Shown here: positions 20,186 to 29,099 of the stretch, one piece after another | Position numbering within the stretch: position 1 is the stretch's first letter | Layout: every line of letters starts with the position of its first letter | DNA from: Psychrobacter luti | GTDB taxonomy: Bacteria > Pseudomonadota > Gammaproteobacteria > Pseudomonadales > Moraxellaceae | Length of the DNA: 64,000 nt | NCBI RefSeq assembly: GCF_014192115.1 | Contig: NZ_JACHXL010000001.1 | Coordinates: 124,001 to 188,000 of the forward strand | Direction: 5' to 3' | The notes under the pieces: model-generated | The model's database searches: none | What the model saw: only the letters and a program-made list of their open reading frames with translations | Told to the model about the DNA's origin: nothing | Program-made: the position numbers and the translations under genes

Positions 20186-20755
20186 ATGAAAAGATTACAG
20201 CGCCTCGCCAAACGCAGCACTATTGGTACTAACACTCGCCCTCGAAGTAGTGCTTTATCAACGCGCATGAGTAGCTATCAAAGTATCCTAGCGACACGTT
20301 GGCACGCCTTGTCTGCGCGCGACCAATTAGCCTTGCTGTTATTGTCAGCATTTTTGCTGTTATTTGTCGGTGGCTATGGCGGTTATAGCGTCCATCAAGC
20401 AGCAAATGAGAGTAAAAGTGAGTATCAAGAGCAGGTCGCCGATTATTTTTGGTTACGTGCCCAAGCTGGTAATGTTGATAGCAATGCGTTGAATGCTGCT
20501 AGTAGTGCAGATGGCGTAGATGCAATGTCGCCTGCTAGCAGTATCACTTCGCTGTTAAGTAATTCAGGGATTGCCGATGCGCAGGTCATTGCTGCTGGCG
20601 ATGCGGTGCAATTAAGCTTTAATCATCCAAGCCAAGCGGTGGTGAGCGGCGCACTGGGTAAGCTTGAGCAGCAAGGTTGGCAATTCACCCAACTATCGAT
20701 GCAGCAAGATTTGGTCACTAAAGCGATTCAGGTACAGGCGACCGTAACTTCTTAA
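20186..20755 (+). CDS. gspM: Type II secretion protein GspM
   Basis: Small bitopic partner of GspL. A basic N-terminal tail of about 40 residues, then ARDQLALLLLSAFLLLFVGG (membrane helix near 46-65), then a coiled stretch (NESKSEYQEQVADYFWLRAQ) and a periplasmic domain of about 100 residues ending in QVQATVTS, as in the GspM family. It starts 2 nt after the gspL stop codon, so translation is probably coupled. Confidence 0.85.
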   Translation: MKRLQRLAKRSTIGTNTRPRSSALSTRMSSYQSILATRWHALSARDQLALLLLSAFLLLFVGGYGGYSVHQAANESKSEYQEQVADYFWLRAQAGNVDSNALNAASSADGVDAMSPASSITSLLSNSGIADAQVIAAGDAVQLSFNHPSQAVVSGALGKLEQQGWQFTQLSMQQDLVTKAIQVQATVTS

Positions 20756-20909
20756 GAGGTATGCTTAACAACCTTTATGCCTAACAACTTTTAACACCTA
20801 ACAAGTTGATGTTTAAGCACCTTTATATTTTAAAATATGCTGCATTGAAACCTTGCTCATTTACCACAATAATAATAGCTACACACTACAGAATATAACG
20901 AGTGACAGT

Positions 20910-21335
20910 ATGATAAACAATACCAATAATACTATGAGTGATAATAAGCGCCGTTCTTTGATTACCTATAATCACATCACGTATTTGCTATATGTGCTCA
21001 GCTATTTTACCGCGGGACTGCTTTGGATTGTGCCTATTTTTATGAATTATGCCAAACGCCGTGATGCTGATAATACATGGCTTGCTACGCACTTTGATTG
21101 GCAGATTAAAACGTTTTGGTATAGCATCGTCTTTTTTGTTATTGGTGTATTTATCATCACATTTGCCCTAGGTGGTTTTGGTGTAAGCATGTTTGCTGAT
21201 AGTAATAATATTGCCATCGGCTCATTATTGTTGGCCAGTTTGGGCTTTGTTATTATGGGCTTTACTTTTATTTGGCATCTGTACCGTATTGTACGTGGTT
21301 GGATTGCGCTCACTGATGGCCGCCCAGTTCCCTAA
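20910..21335 (+). CDS. Putative inner-membrane protein (DUF4870-like)
   Basis: A 141-residue protein with three hydrophobic segments: one in TYLLYVLSYFTAGLLWIVPI, one in FWYSIVFFVIGVFIITFALGG and one in GSLLLASLGFVIMGFTFIW. The pattern of a first helix, then NYAKRRDADNTWLATHFDWQ, then two helices and a basic RIVRGWIAL resembles the DUF4870/Tic20-like membrane family. The role is unknown. The ATG at 20910 is preferred. A frame extension upstream has a worse context, and an ATG at 20934 is also possible. Confidence 0.75.
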   Translation: MINNTNNTMSDNKRRSLITYNHITYLLYVLSYFTAGLLWIVPIFMNYAKRRDADNTWLATHFDWQIKTFWYSIVFFVIGVFIITFALGGFGVSMFADSNNIAIGSLLLASLGFVIMGFTFIWHLYRIVRGWIALTDGRPVP

Positions 21336-21552
21336 TATAAAAACACGAATAAATAATGCTGTCTGATATCAGCTTATTAACTAGCTTAAGTAAGTCAATT
21401 GACAGCGTTAACGATTATTTATTCGCAGGATATAGCGCAATTTGTCCTATGAAACTTTGGTCTTATTTCAGTTAAGCTGATATAATCGCTGCGCTTGACC
21501 TCATTCGTTTTTCTTATTCATTATTTCTTTTCAAGCAGGGTCTGTCATTACT

Positions 21553-22587
21553 ATGTCTTACGCCTTACTTCGCCCTTTTTTGTTTAATATGGACCCTGAA
21601 CACGCGCATGAGATGACCTTATCTTTATTAGATAAAGCTCATAAAGCGCGTGTGTTGGGCTTAGTATATGGTCAGTCAATGCAGCCAACCGACTGTATGG
21701 GTTTGCAATTTGCCAATCCCGTTGGACTTGCTGCCGGATTGGACAAGAACGGCGATTATATCGATGCGCTGGCAGAGTTGGGTTTTGGTTTTATCGAAGT
21801 GGGAACCATTACGCCAAAGCCGCAAGTCGGCAATGATAGACCAAGACTATTTAGAATCAAGCAAGCCGATGCCATTATTAACCGGATGGGCTTTAATAAT
21901 CAAGGCGTTGATTACCTGATTGAAAACGTAAAGCGCTGTAAATACAAAGGCAATATCGGCATTAATATCGGTAAAAATGCGGCGACACCGGTTGAAAATG
22001 CGGCTGATGATTATGTCTATTGTTTAGAGCGTGTCTATCCGCATGCGTCTTATATCACTGTGAATATCTCCTCTCCTAATACCAAAAATTTGCGCGACCT
22101 ACAAAGTGGTGAAGCGCTAACCCAATTATTAGACACCATTAAAAACCGCCACAATCAGTTGGCAACCGAATATGGCTTTTACGTGCCCTTGGTATTAAAG
22201 GTCGCTCCTGATTTAGAGCCGTTACAAGTCGATTATATCTCCCAGCAGCTGTTGGATTTTGAGATTGATGGTTTGATTGCCACCAATACTACTTTGAGCC
22301 GCGTAGGCGTCGAAGATTTGCCTGATGGCGACCAAGCAGGTGGCTTATCCGGACGTCCAGTCAGCCACATTAGTACGCAAATTTTACAACAATTCTCCGA
22401 TCAGCTCGGTGGTAAGGTAGCTTTGATTGGCGTTGGCGGTATCGATAGCGGTGCTAAAGCCGTCAAGAAAATCGAGGCAGGTGCAGATATGGTACAGTTG
22501 TATTCAGGGCTTATTTATAAAGGGCCTGGGTTGGTACAGTCCTGCATTCAATCCATCGGTGGTTATTATGATGCCATGGAAGGTTAA
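21553..22587 (+). CDS. pyrD: Dihydroorotate dehydrogenase (quinone), class 2
   Basis: Membrane-associated FMN enzyme that oxidises dihydroorotate to orotate with quinone, the fourth step of pyrimidine synthesis. The N-terminal helix for membrane contact ([17 protein letters not shown]) is present. [35 protein letters not shown] with the catalytic-serine region, and GGLSGRPV plus IGVGGIDSG phosphate-binding motifs follow. The 344 residues match class 2. Confidence 0.96.
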   Translation: MSYALLRPFLFNMDPEHAHEMTLSLLDKAHKARVLGLVYGQSMQPTDCMGLQFANPVGLAAGLDKNGDYIDALAELGFGFIEVGTITPKPQVGNDRPRLFRIKQADAIINRMGFNNQGVDYLIENVKRCKYKGNIGINIGKNAATPVENAADDYVYCLERVYPHASYITVNISSPNTKNLRDLQSGEALTQLLDTIKNRHNQLATEYGFYVPLVLKVAPDLEPLQVDYISQQLLDFEIDGLIATNTTLSRVGVEDLPDGDQAGGLSGRPVSHISTQILQQFSDQLGGKVALIGVGGIDSGAKAVKKIEAGADMVQLYSGLIYKGPGLVQSCIQSIGGYYDAMEG

Positions 22588-22667
22588 TTCTTTTAAAGAT
22601 TGTTAAAACTGCAAGCTTTTCAACTTTACTGAAATACCCGATATAAGATACAAATGAGGCGATAAAC

Positions 22668-23165
22668 ATGAGTGGTTTAGACATTGTGATTGCTGTGGTT
22701 GTTCTGATTGGCTTATGGCGTGGTTTTCAGGTAGGTCTGATTAAGACGGCTGTCGGTTTGGTGGGTTGGTTTATCGCACTTATTGCTGCCACTCGATTGG
22801 CGGGTTCCGTCGCACCGCAATTATCAGGTATGGTAGAAAATCCCGTTTTGCAAATGGCGATGGCTTTTTTAGTGATTGTGATTGCCATCTTAGCCATTAT
22901 GCACCTAGTTGCATTCGTATTCTCCGGAGTACTCAAAACCTTACGTCTTGGGGTCCTTGATAAAATGGCAGGCGGGGTACTTGGGGCGGCAAAAAACGTC
23001 CTCATGGTTTTAGTCGTTCTTAGCGTCAGCGCGCCATTATTGGTGCAAATGCCGCAATGGGAAACCTCGGTGCTTGCGCCTGAATTACTGCCTTATGCCC
23101 CTATGGGTAAAGAGTTGGTCTCAGATATGTTTGGCTTGGCGTGGGATCAGGTCAATCAGTCCTAA
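22668..23165 (+). CDS. cvpA: CvpA family membrane protein
   Basis: A 165-residue protein with four predicted membrane helices. It opens with GLDIVIAVVVLIGLWRGFQVG, the family signature, followed by GLVGWFIALIAATRLA. In E. coli CvpA is needed for colicin V production and deoxycholate tolerance; its molecular activity is unclear. As in many proteobacteria the gene lies directly before purF on the same strand, here with a 242-nt gap. Confidence 0.88.
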   Translation: MSGLDIVIAVVVLIGLWRGFQVGLIKTAVGLVGWFIALIAATRLAGSVAPQLSGMVENPVLQMAMAFLVIVIAILAIMHLVAFVFSGVLKTLRLGVLDKMAGGVLGAAKNVLMVLVVLSVSAPLLVQMPQWETSVLAPELLPYAPMGKELVSDMFGLAWDQVNQS

Positions 23166-23407
23166 GTGTTATCAGTCATAAATGCTCATAAAAGGCTATT
23201 CAATCCCCTTTAATATTCGTAAAATACACCTCTACCAATCATCAACAATTTGTCTTATGGATAATAGGCCTTATTTATTATCTATAGGATTTTTAATCAG
23301 AAAAATCGTCAGCTTGGCGGTAAATGGCAGGCAATATGTTTTATAACTTTGTCAGCAGTTATACCGTTATTGTATTATCAATGTGTGGTAAAAAATAGGA
23401 TACAACT

Positions 23408-24943
23408 ATGTGTGGAGTCGTTGGGGTCGCAGCTCATGAGCCAGTCAACCAAATTCTTTATGATGCCTTAACCATGTTACAGCATCGCGGGCAAGATGCG
23501 GCAGGTATTGTGACTTTACAGGACGGGCGTCTTTATTTACGTAAAGAAAATGGCATGGTACGTGACGTGTTTATGAACCGTCATATGCTAAAGCTGGTGG
23601 GTAAGTTTGGTATCGGTCATGTCCGTTACCCCACCGCTGGCACCTCAAGTAGTGCCGAAGCACAGCCTTTTTATGTCAACTCGCCTTATGGTATTACCCT
23701 TGCACACAATGGTAACTTGACCAATGCTGAAGGTTTGGCTAAGTCTTTATATCAAGAAGATCGCCGCCATTTAAATACCGATTCAGACTCTGAAGTGTTG
23801 CTAAATGTCCTTGCGCATGAGATGCAAAATTTGGATAAAACCAATCCAACGCCTGCGGATATCTTTGAAGCAGTGACAGCGGTTTATGGGCGCATTGAAG
23901 GTGCTTATGGCGTAGTTGCCCTGATTACTGGTCATGGTTTGCTGGCCTTCCGTGATCCAAATGGTATCCGTCCGCTGATTTACGGTAAGCGCATGGCGGC
24001 TAATGGCGGCACAGAATATATGGTCGCGTCAGAGTCAGTCGCCTTGACGGGTTCAGGCTTTAGTATTGTTCGTGACGTTAAACCAGGCGAAGCTATCTTT
24101 ATTGATTTGGACCATAAAATACATACTTATCAGTGCGTCGAGCAAAAAGAATACACGCCTTGTATCTTTGAATATGTGTATTTTGCTCGTCCAGACTCGA
24201 TTATGGACAATATCTCCGTTTATAAATCACGCCTACGTATGGGTGAAAAACTGGCCGATAAAATCCTTGCTGAATGGGGCGAGGATCATGATATCGACGT
24301 GGTCATTCCTATTCCTGACACCTCGCGTACCTCAGCGATGGAGCTAGCATTAAAGATGAATGTAAAGTACCGTGAAGGGTTTATGAAAAACCGCTATATC
24401 GGTCGTACCTTTATTATGCCAGGTCAGCAGCAACGTAAAAAATCAGTGCGTCAAAAGCTCAGCGCGGTACCGCTTGAGTTTAAAGGCAAAAACGTGCTTT
24501 TGGTTGATGATTCAATCGTTCGCGGTACGACGTGTCATGAAATTATCCAAATGGCACGTGATGCCGGTGCCCGTAAAGTATTCTTTGCCAGTGCTGCGCC
24601 TCCGGTTAAATATCCAAACGTTTATGGTATCGATATGCCAGTGCGTAGCGAGCTTATCGCCTCAGGTCATAGCGTTGAAGAAGTACGCGAGATTATCGGT
24701 GCTGACCGTTTAATCTTCCAAGATTTGGATGATTTGATTGAAGCGGTCAAAGATACTAAGCATAGCAAAGTTGAAGGCTTTGATTGTGCGGTGTTTAACG
24801 GTTGCTACATTACTGGACAAATCAACGAAGCCTATCTTGAGCATCTACAAGAGCAGCGTAATGACACCGCTAAGACTGGCAAGAAAGGTGTGCAAATCGT
24901 TGCTGATACTCCAGTCGATATGATGGGCGTCGAAGAGCTATAA
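23408..24943 (+). CDS. purF: Amidophosphoribosyltransferase
   Basis: Commits PRPP to purine synthesis by making phosphoribosylamine from glutamine. The N-terminal nucleophile is Cys2 (MCGVVGVAA), exposed after methionine removal. The glutaminase half contains [11 protein letters not shown] and [10 protein letters not shown]. The phosphoribosyltransferase half carries the PRPP loop [13 protein letters not shown]. The 511 residues match the E. coli type, with no propeptide and no CxxC iron-sulfur pattern. The ATG is preceded by AGGATACAACT. A strong terminator follows. Confidence 0.96.
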   Translation: MCGVVGVAAHEPVNQILYDALTMLQHRGQDAAGIVTLQDGRLYLRKENGMVRDVFMNRHMLKLVGKFGIGHVRYPTAGTSSSAEAQPFYVNSPYGITLAHNGNLTNAEGLAKSLYQEDRRHLNTDSDSEVLLNVLAHEMQNLDKTNPTPADIFEAVTAVYGRIEGAYGVVALITGHGLLAFRDPNGIRPLIYGKRMAANGGTEYMVASESVALTGSGFSIVRDVKPGEAIFIDLDHKIHTYQCVEQKEYTPCIFEYVYFARPDSIMDNISVYKSRLRMGEKLADKILAEWGEDHDIDVVIPIPDTSRTSAMELALKMNVKYREGFMKNRYIGRTFIMPGQQQRKKSVRQKLSAVPLEFKGKNVLLVDDSIVRGTTCHEIIQMARDAGARKVFFASAAPPVKYPNVYGIDMPVRSELIASGHSVEEVREIIGADRLIFQDLDDLIEAVKDTKHSKVEGFDCAVFNGCYITGQINEAYLEHLQEQRNDTAKTGKKGVQIVADTPVDMMGVEEL

Positions 24944-24979
24944 CAGACCAAATATCCTAGAATAAAATAATCGCAAAAT

Positions 24980-25016
24980 AAAAAGGCTGCAATCTTGATG
25001 ATTCCAGCCTTTTTTA
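24980..25016 (+). terminator. Intrinsic terminator after purF
   Basis: AAAAGGCTG pairs with CAGCCTTTT, with an inner AATC/GATT extension and a T-run. It lies between the convergent purF and azlD genes and could serve both. Confidence 0.85.
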
Positions 25017-25052
25017 TTATTAAAAATAAATATGATGAAGGATCAGATTCAA

Positions 25053-25412
25053 TCAGCCTAATAAGTGAGTGAATAACCATAAAAAACCATTAATAGCGGC
25101 AATACCGACTATCATACTAACGAGTAACTGACGACTAAGATGATAAATAAATAGTACCAATAGTAATGCCCCAATTTGCGCCATTAATAAATGCACTTCA
25201 GCACTATTTAATCCCGCATGTTCTGATAAACCTTGATAGGAAAGGCTGGTTAAAATCAGCAATACCATGACAGAGAGCGGCAAGCTTTCATTTAATCGAT
25301 GCAGCCAAGGCGTATCCAATAGCTTCTTAGGGATTAAAGCGGGCAGGGCACGAGTAATAAAGGTCACTGCAGCCATCGCTAAAGTTGCAAAAATTAGATA
25401 ACTACTGGTCAT
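25053..25412 (-). CDS. azlD: AzlD-like branched-chain amino acid export subunit
   Basis: Small membrane partner of AzlC. The 119 residues contain four hydrophobic helices and the family start AAVTFITRALPALIP. The stop codon of azlC overlaps this gene start by 11 nt, so translation is probably coupled. In B. subtilis AzlCD exports branched-chain amino acids. Specificity here is by homology only. Confidence 0.85.
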   Translation of the reverse strand: MTSSYLIFATLAMAAVTFITRALPALIPKKLLDTPWLHRLNESLPLSVMVLLILTSLSYQGLSEHAGLNSAEVHLLMAQIGALLLVLFIYHLSRQLLVSMIVGIAAINGFLWLFTHLLG

Positions 25413-26133
25413 GATTGCCTCCTATCACACTGCGCTGCACCCAAAATCCACGGGCTAAAATCATCAGCATACAAAGCGTAATCGCTACCAATAACAACCA
25501 ATTGCTAGTAAACAATGAGGCAATCACTAAGGCAATGACGGCAATACCAATCGGGAAATAGCGTTTAATACTTTGAAACTGCTCATAAGCCAAAATTGCA
25601 AACAGGCAGACTAAGGCAAAGTCTAAATGCGGCACCAAATCACTGAGAGTACTACCAATCATCACACCAATCGCACCAGCTAATACCCACCAGAGTTGGT
25701 TAAATAAGCTGATAGGCACTATCAGGGATTGTCGCGACTCGTTTGGCAAACTGGTCATTACCGAAAAAGTCTCGTCAGTTAAGGCAAATAAGCAATAGGT
25801 TTTGGCTATCTTGTTTTTTGGTAGATATTGTAATAACGGCATGCCATAAAAGACATGACGCAAGTTAATAGCAGCAATGTTGGTTGCGATATTGCCAATC
25901 GGTAATCCGGCACTTAGCATCGGCAGACAAGCATATTGCGCCGCGCCTGCATATAAGACCACGCTTAGCATAATAGTAGCCCACACCGGCACACCAGCCA
26001 CTTGTGCGAGCACGCCAAAGGCAATCCCTGCAGGTAAATAACCCATGGCGACTGGCAAACTTTTCTTAAAGCCTTCTACCCAATCGTAATGGAAGGCTTG
26101 ATTTTGATTTATCTCATTTGATTGAGTATTCAC
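25402..26133 (-). CDS. azlC: AzlC-like branched-chain amino acid exporter
   Basis: Large subunit of a two-component exporter. It carries the family pattern KKSLPVAMGYLPAGIAFGVLA at the first helix, then AGAAQYACLPMLSAGLP, NLRHVFYGMPLL and ALTDETFSVM. The 243 residues are normal for the family. The two-gene module with azlD is flanked by purF and a MATE transporter and carries no adjacent Lrp-type regulator. Confidence 0.87.
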   Translation of the reverse strand: MNTQSNEINQNQAFHYDWVEGFKKSLPVAMGYLPAGIAFGVLAQVAGVPVWATIMLSVVLYAGAAQYACLPMLSAGLPIGNIATNIAAINLRHVFYGMPLLQYLPKNKIAKTYCLFALTDETFSVMTSLPNESRQSLIVPISLFNQLWWVLAGAIGVMIGSTLSDLVPHLDFALVCLFAILAYEQFQSIKRYFPIGIAVIALVIASLFTSNWLLLVAITLCMLMILARGFWVQRSVIGGNHDQ

Positions 26134-26229
26134 GTGACATCCTAATTTTTTCTTACTTTGATTTATCGTTTACTGATTCTTTTTTAAATTCATTATACAA
26201 GCATGATTTTAGCTAAATGCTTTTAATAA

Positions 26230-27654
26230 TCAGGCTTCAGGCTGCAATTTTTCATAGCTACCTGTTTGATGGGCACGGTACAAAAACCCACCAAGGATAA
26301 TCAATCTTAATAATAATAAGCACCAAACACTCAGCCAGATGCCGGTCATATCCCATTGTTGGTACAGTAGCCAACTTAAAGGAAAAAAGATAACCGCCAA
26401 TATAAGTGCGGCATTCCGAATGACACTACCTGCCGTTAAACCAAAAAATATCCCATCTAACCAATAAGCGCCAACGCCCACAAGCGGCAGTAGTACGGCA
26501 TAAAGGTGATAGTCATAAGCAAGCGCAAAAACCGGCTCAATATTAGTCATCAATTTTAAATAAGTCGGCATGGCAAGCCACCATATCGCGCTAAGCATTA
26601 TGGCAAGCGCATAGCTGACAACGCCTGTGCGTTTGACGATAATGCGAAACCGTGGCCAGTCACGTCGCCCAGCAGCTTGTCCGCTTAAGGTTTCTGCAGA
26701 GACTGCCACGCCATCAAGGGCAAAGGCTGAGATACTTAATACCTGTAATAAGATGGCGTTGGCGGCCAGTATGATATCGCCGCTTTGGGCAGACAGGCGG
26801 GTAATCCAAGCAAAGCTTACCGTTAAAATTAGCGTGCGAATGAAAATATCTTTATTTAATGAAAATAGCCTAAGCATTTTATCTTTGGTGAAATGTTCTT
26901 TATTGGCGGTAAACAACACTCGCCAAGATATTTGTAGATGTCGACGGCTCAGCCATAATGCTAGAACTACGCCAAGCCAAAAGGCAATAGTGGTACCGAG
27001 CGCCACCCCAACCAAGCCCATCTGCATCACATAAACAAAAAACAAGGTCAGAATAATATTAAGAACGGCTATAAAGCCTTGCTGATACAGCATATAGCGG
27101 GTCTTGCCTTGACCGGCAAACCAGCCAATAAATGCAAAATTCATCAGCTCAGCGATAACACCCCAAAAACGCACATCTAAATAAGTCTTTGCTGCAGCGC
27201 CGCTATCAGGATTGGCGGAGAGCGCTTGTAGACCGAAATCAATTAACCAAGGTTTTGCGATAAGCAAAACCGTGCCAATCATAAAAGCGAGTAACAAAGC
27301 ACGTTGTAGAATTGATAGCAGTGGTGATGGCATTCGATTAGATGGGTTTAATGGCGCATTGTTATTGCTAGAGGCATCTTTGTTAGCCAGTTGACCCAAT
27401 GCTTGTGCAGAAAGACCAGATGATGCGTATTGCAAGAAGTTAAAGCTGACCAGTATTAAAGACAGCAGTTGTATGGCTAAGCCCATCCCAGCAAGCTTCG
27501 CAGTGTCATTCATATTGCCGACAATCGCCGTATCAATGACGCTTTGTAGCGGCATTGCAAGATTGGCCAATAATACAGGCAATGCAATCGCAACGATGCG
27601 CGCATAGCGAGTATCAATAGGTGGCATAGCACTTGGCGGCACGGTAGATGACAT
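26230..27654 (-). CDS. MATE family efflux transporter (DinF-like)
   Basis: A multidrug and toxic compound extrusion transporter with about twelve membrane helices. It opens with RIVAIALPVLLANLAMPLQS and has VIDTAIVGNM at helix 1-2, typical of the DinF branch, plus GWFAGQGKTRYMLYQQGF and DGVAVSAETLSGQAAGRRD in the second half. It uses a cation gradient by family knowledge. The ATG at 27654 is chosen over an upstream TTG at 27705 because the helix-1 spacing fits better. Neither start has a strong ribosome site. A Ser/Asn insert lies between helices 3 and 4. Confidence 0.85.
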   Translation of the reverse strand: MSSTVPPSAMPPIDTRYARIVAIALPVLLANLAMPLQSVIDTAIVGNMNDTAKLAGMGLAIQLLSLILVSFNFLQYASSGLSAQALGQLANKDASSNNNAPLNPSNRMPSPLLSILQRALLLAFMIGTVLLIAKPWLIDFGLQALSANPDSGAAAKTYLDVRFWGVIAELMNFAFIGWFAGQGKTRYMLYQQGFIAVLNIILTLFFVYVMQMGLVGVALGTTIAFWLGVVLALWLSRRHLQISWRVLFTANKEHFTKDKMLRLFSLNKDIFIRTLILTVSFAWITRLSAQSGDIILAANAILLQVLSISAFALDGVAVSAETLSGQAAGRRDWPRFRIIVKRTGVVSYALAIMLSAIWWLAMPTYLKLMTNIEPVFALAYDYHLYAVLLPLVGVGAYWLDGIFFGLTAGSVIRNAALILAVIFFPLSWLLYQQWDMTGIWLSVWCLLLLRLIILGGFLYRAHQTGSYEKLQPEA

Positions 27655-27739
27655 AACATAGTCGCTTATATAACGAGGCAGAAAATATTTCTGACCACTT
27701 ATCAAATGATATTAAAATATAAATGAAAATAGCATAAAG

Positions 27740-27770
27740 ACAAAAGCACCTAGAGTTTAGGTGCTTTTGT
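27740..27770 (-). terminator. Hairpin after secF
   Basis: A perfect 12-bp stem CAAAAGCACCTA/TAGGTGCTTTTG with a 5-nt loop. The T-tail is short. It lies just past the secF stop codon. Confidence 0.7.
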
Positions 27771-27830
27771 CATGATAACGCTTATTAGCTTAATAACTAA
27801 AAAGCTTAGTTACTGGCTTTGATATAAGTA

Positions 27831-29090
27831 TCAGTCTTGCTCAAACATTTTTGGATCATTAAAGGTCACGATTTCTTCTTCAAACTCAGGTTTTACTTTA
27901 ACGATAAAGTCATCACGTGATAAACCCATTCTTAATGGAATAGAGCTTGCGATATAAGTCGATGAATAGGTACCAGCAAGTAGACCAATAAACAGCGCAA
28001 CTGAGAACCAGTATAAGCCATCACCGCCTAAGAATAACATTGCGAGGACAACCAACAGTACCGTTGAGATAGTCATAATCGTACGGCGCAGCGTTTCTGT
28101 TAATGACAAGTCAATCGTTTGACGCGGCGTGATACCACGGACACGGCGGAAGTTCTCACGAATACGGTCATAGACAACAATCGTATCGTTCAATGAATAA
28201 CCAATCAAGGCCAAAATCGCCGCCAAGACTGTTAAGTCAAACGGGAAGCCAAATAATGCAAAGATCCCGATGGTCACGATAGCATCATGAAATAGCGACA
28301 GTACGGCACCGAGCGCCAACTTAAACTGGAAGCGTAGGGCAACATATCCAAGCATACAGGCCAATGCCAGTACCAGCGACATGACAGAGTTTAGGTAAAC
28401 TTCATTGCCTACTTGGCTACCGATAATATTAACGTTACTGATTTCAACATTATTATTAGGCAGTGCCAGTGCTTTACTCAGACTGGCATTAAGTCCGTCA
28501 ACGTTGTCAGACTGAGGTGGGAGGCGTACTAAAAGCTCTTGACGCGTCCCTAAATACTGTACGACGGCATCATCAAAACCATTATCAGCCAAGGCTTTAA
28601 CCACTTCGACTTGCTCAGCAGGCTGCTCATAACGCACATCGGCTGAAACCCCGCCGGTGAAATCAAGCCCCAAATTTAGACCATTGACGGCAATGGCGAT
28701 AATACTACCAATCACCATCAGCAGCGATAGAAGGGCCATCGGCTTTTCTAACTTCATGAATGGGATGATACGTTGATCACCAATGGCTTTGATGCCACCT
28801 TCAGCTTCTGCTGCTGCATTATCTTCAGCATCACCTATGTCTAAATTATTGCTTAGATTAGGATCCATTGCTTGTGTGGCCAATGCATGGCTGTCTTGAC
28901 CCGAATCTTTACCGCCGCGACGATTTTTACTTTTACTCAAGCTCGTCTTAGAAGACTTATTGCTTTGGGTGTTACTACCTTTACCATCACGGCGCGGTTT
29001 CTTACGGCGGCGCGTGTTAGCTTCGCTATTTGAGCCATTCGGTTCAGGATTGTTCTGTTGTTCTAAAGGGTTGTTATTATCGATGGCCAT
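27831..29090 (-). CDS. secF: Protein translocase subunit SecF
   Basis: Works with SecD to pull translocated proteins into the periplasm using the proton gradient. Six membrane helices, with GLDFTGGVSADVRYE after helix 1 and ALIGYSLNDTIVVYDRIREN plus TLRRTIMTISTVLLVVLA in the later half. The 419 residues exceed the usual 310-320. The surplus is an N-terminal cytoplasmic region of about 110 residues, first basic (RRRKKPRRDGKG, repeated Lys/Ser runs), then acidic and Ala-rich. Helix 1 starts near residue 114. Ten nt separate it from secD. Confidence 0.93.
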   Translation of the reverse strand: MAIDNNNPLEQQNNPEPNGSNSEANTRRRKKPRRDGKGSNTQSNKSSKTSLSKSKNRRGGKDSGQDSHALATQAMDPNLSNNLDIGDAEDNAAAEAEGGIKAIGDQRIIPFMKLEKPMALLSLLMVIGSIIAIAVNGLNLGLDFTGGVSADVRYEQPAEQVEVVKALADNGFDDAVVQYLGTRQELLVRLPPQSDNVDGLNASLSKALALPNNNVEISNVNIIGSQVGNEVYLNSVMSLVLALACMLGYVALRFQFKLALGAVLSLFHDAIVTIGIFALFGFPFDLTVLAAILALIGYSLNDTIVVYDRIRENFRRVRGITPRQTIDLSLTETLRRTIMTISTVLLVVLAMLFLGGDGLYWFSVALFIGLLAGTYSSTYIASSIPLRMGLSRDDFIVKVKPEFEEEIVTFNDPKMFEQD

Positions 29091-29099
29091 AGTTTTCTC

